Shown in pieces: positions 19,001-26,024 of a stretch of DNA of 64,000 nt. Source of the stretch: an uncultured Roseivirga sp. (GTDB lineage: Bacteria > Bacteroidota > Bacteroidia > Cytophagales > Cyclobacteriaceae); NCBI GenBank assembly GCA_947493005.1, contig CANLOY010000004.1, positions 372,001-436,000 of the forward strand, written 5' to 3'. The position numbers were made by a program, and so were the translations under genes. How positions within the stretch are numbered: the stretch's first letter is position 1; each line of letters opens with the position of its first letter. The notes under the pieces were generated by a model. The model made no database searches, was not told where the DNA came from, and saw only the letters and a program-made list of their open reading frames with translations.

Positions 19001-19600
19001 AGCCTGAAACAAAAGCATGAATCCAGGAAAGTATACAATCTACAAATTGAAGAAGCACATAACTACTGGGTTGGTAATGTTTCTGTATTGGTGCATAATG
19101 GTGGGTGTTGGAGTAGTGAGGCTGTAAATGATGATGATGGACTAGAAAACATAGGAAGAAAATCACGCGATACGGATGAACCTCAAGTATTCCCAAATAA
19201 GAATGCAAATACCTATGGTAGTGAAGAACCATTTGTGATTTTGGATAGCAACGTATTTGATGCACCAAGTGATAATTTTAATAAGGCACTTGGGGAAAGG
19301 GAAGGTCTCAAATTTGTTGTTCTTGAAAGAGATGGCAGTTTAAGAGTAGGTAAACCTTCAATCACTCATGCTGCAATTGCAGGAGGTGAGGATATTATTG
19401 CAGGAGGGTATTTTAGAAAAGCAGGAAATAGCATTGAGTTATTAAATCATACTGGACACTATCAAACCACTTTTGAAAGCCTACAATTTGCACCTGATGC
19501 TTTTGATACTTTCTTTGGACAGGGTGAGGGTGAATTACAATATACAGGAGAGAGGGCAGGTAAAGGAGTAAATTTACAGGACTGGAGACGTGAAAAATGA
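13055..19600 (+). CDS. SpvB/RHS-repeat polymorphic toxin with HINT domain
   Basis: A 2181-residue secreted protein. Residues 8-31 are a signal or anchor helix. Then come an SpvB-like N-terminal domain (about 50-330; YSVPLTVPPGINSMAPKLSFNYTSS), FG-GAP/VCBS calcium-type repeats (from about 353, DINGDGLIDF, repeated to about 690), RHS/YD repeats (roughly 970-1720) and the conserved RHS core end (about 1728-1790; GGKELDEGADLYYFNARYYD). A hydrophobic Ala-rich stretch follows, then a HINT autoprocessing domain from C1884 (CFVAGTPVAT) to HN at 2014-2015. The last about 165 residues form a separate C-terminal domain, the presumed toxin. There is no VgrG, Hcp or other type VI partner nearby, so export is likely through Sec. 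Confidence 0.93.
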   Translation: MLPFSFSNRKAILLIISSVLICLAFVFAFRTSTFISKSQTNIVYAGALQGTFQISTSGASTYSVPLTVPPGINSMAPKLSFNYTSSSGNGLLGMGFSMSGLATIQRIPATMAQDGFVGSVSYNQEDRFALNGTRLINVDGDYGENGTVYHTETESWTKVTSFGDNCGSGPCWFQVLTKKGYTLEFGNTVDAQIESTNGKGIRIWAINKITDLNGNYISFTYQKDENNGSYYPLRIDYTGNDKTGLSTQRSVQFTYSPREDVVTTYEADGFVRNMVRLDGIHTYLESENVLNYVLDYQYSMATGRSQLIGVSECDNTGKCLPATTFDWQGSNQLFQDPEVLDNQIKVGQLMPLDINGDGLIDFANVNKVGTENNPTQLNTYLSNGNDFVASDSINFSNKGEMFFAIDLNGDGLGDITKIYLNDQLEVSTFLSDGNGLQTTPLVYNGPDNINYGTSSRAFLNPTDLNGDGLTDLVHALVNPYSDYTDIIVTNFLSNGSSFDVQATQTLQVSTGDAGSLSIVDVNGDGMSDLVYTIQDSYNDNTFEILPFFSQQGTSYAIGNAQSFPLYKGSGGQLLSTDANGDGLGDLIYAFKSDSLYLSTYFSTGTNFTVKSQSQVYPGNGWLMAMEINGDNLTDLAYVQSAHTEDFSYISYLSVGDFFEPGETISEEGVPAGQSPMPLDINGDAKTDLLLSQVISGNTSYFRFTKITASDPYPDLINRFKNGIGGVITADYKPLTSPEVYHSDQIHVSESYPLNRVLNKISGATYAFGTGNETQGATFPLVNVTLPNYVVSRYVQHDGLGANYPYSYFYRNAKVERNGRGWLGFQSQTMTDSSSRNITNTYYLQPFPFSGKTDSTTTFTLSNELMSKNRTAYELNVKDVVGGKLYEVNQTKSRNDSYDYGTYAYTIGMDYAYDEYGNNTLVTNWGDVETETTLYTLNNYENDTVNWRIGYNTQVLNSSSASGTDTLNFQSIVYEPATKNILSKAYWVSSGQEIDTAFVYDDYGNMLHSIDQAGDTTSVTYETIYHTFPWQHISPPNQWGKRLTSSMIYNPYFGIIEQVTDSNGSILEIALDGIGRPSSVVGPNQQGAMMTLAKVTYVPNDRIGYSTQKSILLDWNEDKWQTTESHYDGAIRNYKTVTYGQDNQQVIQLKRFNSEDKVVDYSMPYFKGDTIYWTHILYDDYERVEQIELPKSASSSLISKVNYRGKSIEVTHAYGTSEETQMTLVYDYYSSQRKYTEEINANNELTQVSYDLLGRVSQVSDPQMISSQLWYDGLNRRTSAIDPSFGNVQYLYNDTEKMYQTVNAKNDTVSMYMDALGRQILQVISPLERVQYQYDLESNTNSQGRLSKVIIGHDFFYNSTYDKLGNPDTLLMHLEGESYTQVSNYNPNQSPATLVFPDESVQGFQYTDQGLLQSINLKGGLNGGIESFIDYINYDAKGDLLNVVYGNQVIGNYSYTPLGKIQHYTLNDSEGDGLLERIYTWNDALQIETITDQLDASYTQNFTYDPVGRLLSAEGVYGNKSYAYDHSGNILLKDQVNYDYDNYQVKLGIDSENSADTLFTATYDQVGNQKSRMIGEGENKVDYHYTYDALNRLKSVEKDGSLLYAYTYDHTGRRVRKIDFINNVSSIYVSGNYEITQYKDSTVFTKNVLGQNGLIATVSHSESNDTSAGSEVKGLPTSGVLYFHQDHIGNTKLTTSITGTEQSRLTYQPYGQIYEPATDGPDNFRYKFGGKELDEGADLYYFNARYYDPQTGRFITADTQLGGHPWEADVLNRYAYVLNNPIKNSDPSGHSVAGAIFTGVAIAATAVVEVGFAVATAGAAIPEEAAIDAGVLVAEGTAEATLEAAGDAVIEGTTEALGEDAVDSATETLASCDCGKVNEAGESMCFVAGTPVATEEGEKTIENLKAGDKVWTWNEETGERELHEITSTSQRVASELIEIQVGNTSIIATPEHPFRIDNSWKTASMLKVGDTLYALNKQLSIVKSLKQKHESRKVYNLQIEEAHNYWVGNVSVLVHNGGCWSSEAVNDDDGLENIGRKSRDTDEPQVFPNKNANTYGSEEPFVILDSNVFDAPSDNFNKALGEREGLKFVVLERDGSLRVGKPSITHAAIAGGEDIIAGGYFRKAGNSIELLNHTGHYQTTFESLQFAPDAFDTFFGQGEGELQYTGERAGKGVNLQDWRREK

Positions 19601-19616
19601 TAATGTTAAAATTTCA

Positions 19617-19688
19617 CCTTTGTTGGTGTTTTTACTTACAAAACAATGATTCTAGCCCTTGTTGGTCACAAGACCAACAAGGGCTAGA
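19617..19688. repeat. Dispersed palindromic repeat, copy D, with perfect 17-bp hairpin
   Basis: The left arm is CCTTTGTTGGTG. The right half is a perfect hairpin: TCTAGCCCTTGTTGGTC (19651-19667), loop ACAA, and its exact complement (19672-19688). It lies between the stop of the RHS toxin gene and the convergent adenylate-kinase-like gene and probably ends transcription from one or both sides. Confidence 0.65.
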
Positions 19689-19799
19689 AGTTTAGAAACG
19701 CTTAAATTTCTTCGTAAACATGATCTACTTAGGGTTTCAAATTTCTTTTAGAAATGTATAGTACAACTCTTCTAAAATATTCTGACAGACGAATCGGAG

Positions 19800-20387
19800 C
19801 TAGCGCCTACTGTGCATATCAATGATTTTTGTGAAAAACTGTTCAATGTTAGCTTCGTTTTCATAATCAACCTCTACCTCGATCAATTGACCCTCATTGA
19901 CCCATAGATTCAGACATTCCTCGGCAATTGCCTTCGATTTTTTTATTCTTTCAAGAAAAAAATCAATTGTAACTTCATACTTATTGTTGTTTAAGTCTTT
20001 GTTCTTGGCAAGAGCTTTTTCAGCTACGTAACTCGAGTTAATCAGTTTTAAGTGCCAAATTTTTTCGACTTGTATGTCAAATGATGCTAAACATTCTATG
20101 AAAGAACTCTTGTGAACTAATGTTCGTGGGTAGTTACTAATAATGATATTAGAATTACAATTCTTCAAACCAAGCGCAATAAGTTTACTCATTAATTCAG
20201 GGCTGACAATTTCACCGCTTTGCATGGTCTCATTGATTTGATTACCGAGTTCTGTTTTATTTATCATTTCGGTTCTCATCAAATCTCCGACTTCTATAAT
20301 TTTGGATTGTGTCTGCTTACTCAATTCTTGACTGAAAAGGCTTCTTTGAGTATATAATACCGATATCAAGAGTTGTAATTTATTCAC
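19800..20387 (-). CDS. Adenylate-kinase-like protein lacking the P-loop
   Basis: A 195-residue protein that follows bacterial adenylate kinase from the NMP-binding region on: VGDLMRTEM, TELGNQINETMQSGEIVSPEL, and IIISNYPRT in place of the GYPRT/GFPRT motif. The end, QLIEVEVDYENEANIEQFF, fits the last strand and helix. The P-loop position holds ISVLYTQRSLFSQEL instead of GxPGxGKGT, and the LID region is missing. The start is GTG; an in-frame TAG lies two codons upstream, so a missed N-terminus cannot explain the loss. Catalysis as a kinase is unlikely. It sits convergent to the RHS toxin gene; a role as an immunity or nucleotide-sensing protein is possible but unproven. Confidence 0.75.
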   Translation of the reverse strand: MNKLQLLISVLYTQRSLFSQELSKQTQSKIIEVGDLMRTEMINKTELGNQINETMQSGEIVSPELMSKLIALGLKNCNSNIIISNYPRTLVHKSSFIECLASFDIQVEKIWHLKLINSSYVAEKALAKNKDLNNNKYEVTIDFFLERIKKSKAIAEECLNLWVNEGQLIEVEVDYENEANIEQFFTKIIDMHSRR

Positions 20388-20432
20388 TTTCTATGATTTC
20401 TAGGCGCTGTATTTTGTATTACCTTTTTCACT

Positions 20433-20496
20433 CCCTTATTGGTGCTGTTGTCAACAAATTAATTTGATACTTCTCTGAAAAACGATCAATAATGAA
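20433..20496. repeat. Dispersed palindromic repeat, degenerate copy E
   Basis: The left arm is CCCTTATTGGTGCTGTTGTC followed by AACAAATT. The right arm is eroded (GATCAATAATGAAG). It lies between the adenylate-kinase-like start and the BNR protein stop. Bases 20521-20560 carry a piece related to the second repeat family (GTCACTCTGAGGGAAGCATG on the minus strand). Confidence 0.45.
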
Positions 20497-20606
20497 GACA
20501 AAGACTGGAAGAACATAATTGGTCAGACCCTTTCGGTCATGCTTCCCTCAGAGTGACGTTTTGATTTCCTGAATTCTGTTAGCTGACTATATAACCTAAA
20601 GACTGA

Positions 20607-23600
20607 CTATTTTCCGCCAGTCTTCTCAATCTCGATAGTTCTGTTCTTGCGCTCTAATGCTTTGTTAAATTTCTTAATGTCCTCATTAATCAACTTATCA
20701 AATTGCTCAATCGCATACTGCAATCTCATATCAAGCTCGTACCCAACTTCTTCCTGTTGATCGGTTGGTTTAAAGTCAATACCACTTCCATTGATATCAC
20801 TGGCTAGTGCACTCAAACGCCCATAGAGTTTGATAGGAGAACGGAAGGCATCTTCTCTTGCACCAGTCAAATGAATATCATACAATTGCCCAGCAATTTC
20901 TTCAGCAATGCCTTTCAATCGAACAGCCTCCTTTTGTGTTCTTCTATCCTTAACCTCTGCAATGATATCTTCCAACTCCTTACGAAGCACTTCAACTGCG
21001 TTGATGTTTACAACGGCCAGATTCATGGCATTTCTCAATTCAAGAGCGAAAGCTACTTGAGATTCTATATCAGCTTGTGTGCCTTCGGCCAATGGGTCTT
21101 TTAGTACTTTAAAGTTACGAGCAGCCGCATATCTTATTTTACCAGTTTTATCGGTAGCAGTAATTGCAGCCTGGTAGGTGCCAGGAGCTACTCTAGGGCC
21201 AAGTTGTCCAGCATTCAAATCAAGGTCCCACTGAACCAATGGTCTCCAACCTTCTCCATTTAGTTGAACCCATGGCCTGCCTGGAGGCTGAGTTCTTAGC
21301 TTCGGTCTGTAAGTAGATTCATACCTAAGGTTCCATACCGCTCTGTTGACTCCTTTTACATTTCTACCGCGAATGGTTCTAATAGTGTCTTGTTCCTGAT
21401 TCTTGATATAGATAGTAACTTCACCATCTACTTTGTCGGGAAGCATATAATTGATTATTGCTCCGTTAGGAGGGTTTTGGCCTGCATTGGTACTTGGTCC
21501 ATCGGTTTTAATGCTCTCTTTATTATTAAATCTGTAAGTATCTCTGATTTTAAAAACATGTAAAGCCGATGGGTTTCTGTCTTTGTTTCTTAGTGCAGCA
21601 AGGTCATCAAGGATGTAATAACCTCTACCATAGGTACCCACTACCAAGTCGTCAAATCGTTCCTGAATTTCCAGCCAGTAAACTGGAGCAGGAGGTAGGT
21701 TTAACCTCAGTCGTTCCCAAGATGCTCCATCGTTATGGCTTACATAGATACCTTTATCGATACCTGCATAAAGTAATCCTTTTCGTTTTGGGTCTTCTTT
21801 GATCACATGTACGAAACTGGATTCTGACTTTGGAATACCATTTGAAATTTTAGTCCAGCTTTTACCATAATCAGTTGTTTTATAGATATATGGATCAAAG
21901 TCTCCCATTTGATGTAAATCGACAGAGATATAGGCAGTACCAGCATCATATCTGGAAGGGTGAATGTTGGCTATAGTACCCCATTCTGGTAAGTCAGGAA
22001 TGTTAGCCGTAACATTTTCCCAGTTCTCACCTCCATATCTTCCTAACTGAACTTGCCCATCATTGGTACCTACCCAGATTAGCCCATCCTCCAATGGAGA
22101 TTCTTCAATTGCAAATAGTGTTGACCCATCAAAAGTCATCAGGTTATCAATTGCAACCCCACCAGAACTTTGTTGATGACTCTTATCATTCAAAGTCAAG
22201 TCAGGGCTGGCAACAACCCAGCTTTGTCCTCCATCATCTGAATAATGGACAAATTGGCTACCGACATACACCCGTCCTTTTACGTGAGGAGAGAAGCTCA
22301 ATGGGAAATTCCAGTGCCATCTGTATTTCATGTCGGCAGGAGCCCAACCATAACCTGCTTCTGGCCATACTCTTACTTCTCTTGAGTGGCCTGTTCTTAA
22401 ATCGTGTCTTTCGAGTCCACCATCATAACAGCCAGACCAGATAATGTTGTTGTCGTTTGGATCTGCCTGAGCAAAGCCACTTTCACAACCGCCAACACCT
22501 TTCCATAGACCCAGGGGGATATAACCTTGCAAAGAGTTGCTAGGTCCCATGTAGGACCATCCATCTTGCCGGTTACCAATCACATTGTAAGGAATCTGAT
22601 CATCTACAGAAACATGATACATTTGAGCAATTGGTAAAACAACTCTCTGGAAGGATTTACCATGATTTAAACTGATGCTGGCACCGCCATCATGGGCTAC
22701 CATCATACGGTCAGGGTTCAGGGGGTCTATCCACATATCATGATTATCACCTCCACCTCTCGGAGGCCTTCTTGATCTTGTTTTACCACCATCCAGCGAT
22801 TGTACAAAGCGTACACTCATGGAGTAAACCTCATCTGGATTATCACCTCCAACAGCGATTCTAGTATAGTAAGGTGCTCGCTCGTTCCAGGTGTGGTCCT
22901 GACTCATTAAAGTCCACGTTTCCCCTTTATCATCAGATCTCCATAATTCAGGGCTATTGATTTCAAAAAGTGCATAAACCACATTCGGGTTACTTCGCGA
23001 AACAGCAACTGCTGTTTTACCTACAGGGCGTTCTTTGCCACCAGGAAGGCCTTTGGAAGTAAGGTGTTCCCAGGTTTCACCACCATCGGTTGATTTGTAA
23101 ACTCCTCCACCTGGACCTCCACTGTTTAGTCCCCAGGAATTGATGTGAATTGACCACATACCAGCATAAAGGATGTTTGGGTTTTCAGGGTCAATAGCAA
23201 GGTCGGCCGCACCTGTTCCCTCGTCTACAAACAAAATACGTTCCCAGGTGTCTCCACCGTCTTTAGTACGATATATTCCTCTCTCTTGCTGAGGGCCATA
23301 AGTGTGCCCTAATGAAGCAGCATAAACGGTTTTAGGGTCATTTGGATGAACTATTACACGACCTATTCTGCCAGTTTTTTTAAGTCCTTTATGTTGCCAT
23401 GTTTTACCGGCATCAGGAGAAAAATAAATACCATTACCCATAGCGTGAGCCGGTCGAATTACAAAAGTTTCTCCTGTACCCACCCAAACCTGATTTGGGT
23501 CTGTTGAGGCTAAATCGATAGAGCCGATAGAAGAAATATCCTGACCATCAAAAATAGGTCTCCAGTTAATACCGCCATCTTCGGTTTTCCATAAACCACC

Positions 23601-23789
23601 CGAAGCTGCACCAATATAATTCACCATTGGGTTACCGGGTTCTCCGATTATGGCAATCGCGCGGTTACCTTCCGGTCCGATAAACCTGAAACGATGGTTG
23701 CTCAAGAGTTTATCAAGTTCTTGTTGTGCCATTGCAGAAAATGCAACAAATAGGGAGAGTAGTATTAGTGAAATTCTTTTTAGAATCAT
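20607..23789 (-). CDS. Large BNR/sortilin-type beta-propeller protein
   Basis: A 1060-residue exported protein (signal peptide ending near FSAMAQ). The first 750 residues hold many BNR/Asp-box repeats of the form SxDGGxTW (GLWKTEDGGINWRPI, YFSPDAGKTWQHK, YKSTDGGETWEHL), forming one or two VPS10/sortilin-like propellers. The last 300 residues are a helical and beta tail ending in a lysine-rich helix. This type is often annotated glycosyl hydrolase in Bacteroidota, but no sialidase active-site arginines can be assigned by eye, so enzymatic activity is not shown. Confidence 0.85.
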   Translation of the reverse strand: MILKRISLILLSLFVAFSAMAQQELDKLLSNHRFRFIGPEGNRAIAIIGEPGNPMVNYIGAASGGLWKTEDGGINWRPIFDGQDISSIGSIDLASTDPNQVWVGTGETFVIRPAHAMGNGIYFSPDAGKTWQHKGLKKTGRIGRVIVHPNDPKTVYAASLGHTYGPQQERGIYRTKDGGDTWERILFVDEGTGAADLAIDPENPNILYAGMWSIHINSWGLNSGGPGGGVYKSTDGGETWEHLTSKGLPGGKERPVGKTAVAVSRSNPNVVYALFEINSPELWRSDDKGETWTLMSQDHTWNERAPYYTRIAVGGDNPDEVYSMSVRFVQSLDGGKTRSRRPPRGGGDNHDMWIDPLNPDRMMVAHDGGASISLNHGKSFQRVVLPIAQMYHVSVDDQIPYNVIGNRQDGWSYMGPSNSLQGYIPLGLWKGVGGCESGFAQADPNDNNIIWSGCYDGGLERHDLRTGHSREVRVWPEAGYGWAPADMKYRWHWNFPLSFSPHVKGRVYVGSQFVHYSDDGGQSWVVASPDLTLNDKSHQQSSGGVAIDNLMTFDGSTLFAIEESPLEDGLIWVGTNDGQVQLGRYGGENWENVTANIPDLPEWGTIANIHPSRYDAGTAYISVDLHQMGDFDPYIYKTTDYGKSWTKISNGIPKSESSFVHVIKEDPKRKGLLYAGIDKGIYVSHNDGASWERLRLNLPPAPVYWLEIQERFDDLVVGTYGRGYYILDDLAALRNKDRNPSALHVFKIRDTYRFNNKESIKTDGPSTNAGQNPPNGAIINYMLPDKVDGEVTIYIKNQEQDTIRTIRGRNVKGVNRAVWNLRYESTYRPKLRTQPPGRPWVQLNGEGWRPLVQWDLDLNAGQLGPRVAPGTYQAAITATDKTGKIRYAAARNFKVLKDPLAEGTQADIESQVAFALELRNAMNLAVVNINAVEVLRKELEDIIAEVKDRRTQKEAVRLKGIAEEIAGQLYDIHLTGAREDAFRSPIKLYGRLSALASDINGSGIDFKPTDQQEEVGYELDMRLQYAIEQFDKLINEDIKKFNKALERKNRTIEIEKTGGK

Positions 23790-23948
23790 GGTTGTAAGGT
23801 ATAGTTCACCGTTAATTTAATGAATAAGATAGATTGACAAAGCAATGATTTGAATGACAGTTGATTTACTGTTTGATTGGTATGGACTTACCAATGGGGA
23901 GGGATAAGTTCAGCTATGGTAAAGAAATATAGGAACTCAAACTTGTAC

Positions 23949-24671
23949 TCAATCTTCGTTTGAATTAAGAATTAGTTTTTTGATGCTTTTCTGATAGTTA
24001 CGTCCTATTGGAAGAAGTTTCCCGCCAATTTCTACACAATTACCTTCTATCGCTTTGACTTTGTCTAGCGAGATAATGTATGACCTATGTATTCTTACAA
24101 ATTGATCCTCTGGTAAATATTCAGAGATGCTAACCAGATTGTTGTGGTTGATTAAACTCTCCGTTTCGGTTTTAATGCGAACGTAGTCTTTTAAACTTTC
24201 TATGTAGATGATTTCATCCAGCATCACTTTAACCATGCGCTTATCTACTTTGAAAAACACATGCTTTGGCTCTTGTGTTTGAATGGTAGATGTTTCAGGG
24301 AGTGTTTGTTGATGAGTTAAGTACTTTTCAATTCGACCAATACTGTTCATAAAACGATCCAGAGAAAATGGCTTGACCAGATAATCGATTGCTTCAAGGT
24401 CAAAACTCTCAATAGCATACTCTCTAAAGGCGGTAGTAATCACTATAACTGGCCGATCTTTCAGATTCCTTATCATATCCAAGCCACTCATGGTTGGCAT
24501 ATTGATATCTAAAAACACCACATCTATTGACTGATGGCTGATGACATTGAACGCATCCACGGCATTCTGACAAGTTTCTACTACTTCAAAGTTGCTGAAG
24601 TTCTCCAGGTACCTTTTAACAACGTTAATTGCCAAAGGCTCATCATCAACTATTAAAACACGGTACTTCAC
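23949..24671 (-). CDS. LytTR family response regulator
   Basis: A 240-residue regulator with receiver residues D9/D10 and phosphoacceptor D55 (VVFLDINMPTMSG), IVITTAF and YLVKPF. A LytTR domain spans about 132-235 (LKDYVRIKT ... DQFVRIHRSYIIS ... LPIGRNY). It overlaps the kinase gene by 4 bases. The pair is divergent from susC, and the intergenic region holds a direct repeat with LytTR spacing (25838-25866). Confidence 0.93.
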   Translation of the reverse strand: MKYRVLIVDDEPLAINVVKRYLENFSNFEVVETCQNAVDAFNVISHQSIDVVFLDINMPTMSGLDMIRNLKDRPVIVITTAFREYAIESFDLEAIDYLVKPFSLDRFMNSIGRIEKYLTHQQTLPETSTIQTQEPKHVFFKVDKRMVKVMLDEIIYIESLKDYVRIKTETESLINHNNLVSISEYLPEDQFVRIHRSYIISLDKVKAIEGNCVEIGGKLLPIGRNYQKSIKKLILNSNED

Positions 24672-25723
24672 TTCACTGGTATTTCAAGTTCAACATTATG
24701 TTCTTCCTTGGTACGGAAAACATTAAGGTGGTAGTTGTCCTTATATCTTAGTTTAAGTCTGCGTTCAGTGTTTTTTAGACCAATACCAAAATGGTTAGAA
24801 TCCATTGACTTTTTGCCATTTGTATCCTCTTCGCCTATTTTGTTCTTGCAGCTAAATTTCAAAGTGTTGTCAACTACTTCTATTCCAATATAAATAGGAA
24901 TTTCATTGGCCCTTGTTTTTGTGCCATGTTTAAAACAGTTTTCGATAAAAGGTAAAAACAAGATTGGAGGGAGTTCAACACCAGAAATATCTCCAGAAAC
25001 GTCCAGTGTAAGGTTGAGTCGTTCTCCATATCTAAGCTTTTCCAAATCTATATAGTTTTGGATATGGTTTATCTCTTTGGTAAGCGGTACAGTTTTTTCT
25101 CTGGCTTCATAAATAACGTAGCTCATTAGTTCTGAGAGCTTTAATACTGTTTCTGGCGCTCTGTCTGATTTGTCTAAAGTAAGCGAATACAAATTGTTCA
25201 ACGTATTGAAAAAGAAGTGAGGCTGTATTTGAGACTTTAGATAAGCTAGTTCGGTTTCCAGGTTGACTTTGGCCAACTCTGAAGTCTTATTTTTGAAATT
25301 TATCCAATCAATGGTGATTTTGATAGCCGTAACTATGCCCACTACATATAATTCTCCAATAAAACTGGCTGCTAAGTAATTTACACCAAATAGAGTTTCT
25401 TCGAAGGGAGATTCTTTGAAAAGATCTGTAGTTACTAAATTATAGGTCAGAAACCCTTTGATCATTACGATTGTGAAAATTGATAGCCCAAGACTTAGAA
25501 TAAAGAGCTTAATCTTTCTTTTAGGTAAAAGCCTGGGCATCAATACGTAAATATTGAAGTAGGCCAATATAATGTGTAATGGAAACTCTACTGCATTTGA
25601 TTTCAGAGAGTACAAGTAGTCATCATAATAACTACCCCATCTTAGTGTATTGAGCAAAAAATAGGCTAACCAAAATACTACATGGTATGCAACAGTATTG
25701 TTTGAATATGAATAACGATTCAT
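24668..25723 (-). CDS. LytS-type sensor histidine kinase
   Basis: I take the ATG at 25723 (MNRYSYSNN, 351 residues) because the longer frame from 25774 adds 17 residues without membrane or domain character. Four transmembrane helices are followed by a coiled coil and a His_kinase domain with the acceptor histidine in QIQPHFFFNTLNNLYSL, then LPFIENCFKHG and GIGLKNTERRL in the ATPase domain. It is coupled to the LytTR regulator. The divergent position next to susC/susD suggests control of glycan uptake. Confidence 0.9.
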   Translation of the reverse strand: MNRYSYSNNTVAYHVVFWLAYFLLNTLRWGSYYDDYLYSLKSNAVEFPLHIILAYFNIYVLMPRLLPKRKIKLFILSLGLSIFTIVMIKGFLTYNLVTTDLFKESPFEETLFGVNYLAASFIGELYVVGIVTAIKITIDWINFKNKTSELAKVNLETELAYLKSQIQPHFFFNTLNNLYSLTLDKSDRAPETVLKLSELMSYVIYEAREKTVPLTKEINHIQNYIDLEKLRYGERLNLTLDVSGDISGVELPPILFLPFIENCFKHGTKTRANEIPIYIGIEVVDNTLKFSCKNKIGEEDTNGKKSMDSNHFGIGLKNTERRLKLRYKDNYHLNVFRTKEEHNVELEIPVK

Positions 25724-26024
25724 ACTATTAACCTTGTAACTGTTTAGAGGTAGAATACTGCTGATTGCACCCAAAGCTGATACTCTTTCTTATATAATGC
25801 ATAAAACGCTGTCTATATAGTTCTTCCAATTTTATTCGCCAAATGGTGCTCTTCACTAGCCAAATGTTTTGAATGTAGGTCATGGAATCATTTGAATGAC
25901 TTGTAATGACAAACATATACGAAATATATCCATTCAGCTATTTTTTTTCCATTTGTAATTAATAGGATAAACATTAGAAGTTAGAATACTCAACAAATAT
26001 GGACATGAACCTAAAGCAATGTAA
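25724..26024. other. 301-bp divergent promoter region, no gene
   Basis: This lies between the LytTR kinase start and susC. Besides the candidate operator at 25838-25866, it holds a near-dyad around 25880-25910 (GTCATGGAATCATTTGAATG followed by AC), and AT-rich sequence before susC. I could not place a clear TAnnTTTG promoter box. Confidence 0.5.
25838..25866. promoter_or_regulatory. Candidate LytTR operator: GCCAAATG repeats 21 bp apart
   Basis: GCCAAATG at 25838 and again at 25859, exactly 21 bases on, in the divergent region between a LytTR kinase/regulator operon and susC. It lies about 160-190 bases upstream of susC and 115 bases upstream of the kinase start. Confidence 0.5.

Noticed and set aside
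25868-25898. TTTGAATG direct repeat before susC
   Set aside because: The spacing is 23 bases and it overlaps a weak dyad; less consistent than GCCAAATG at 21 bases, so not called as a site.
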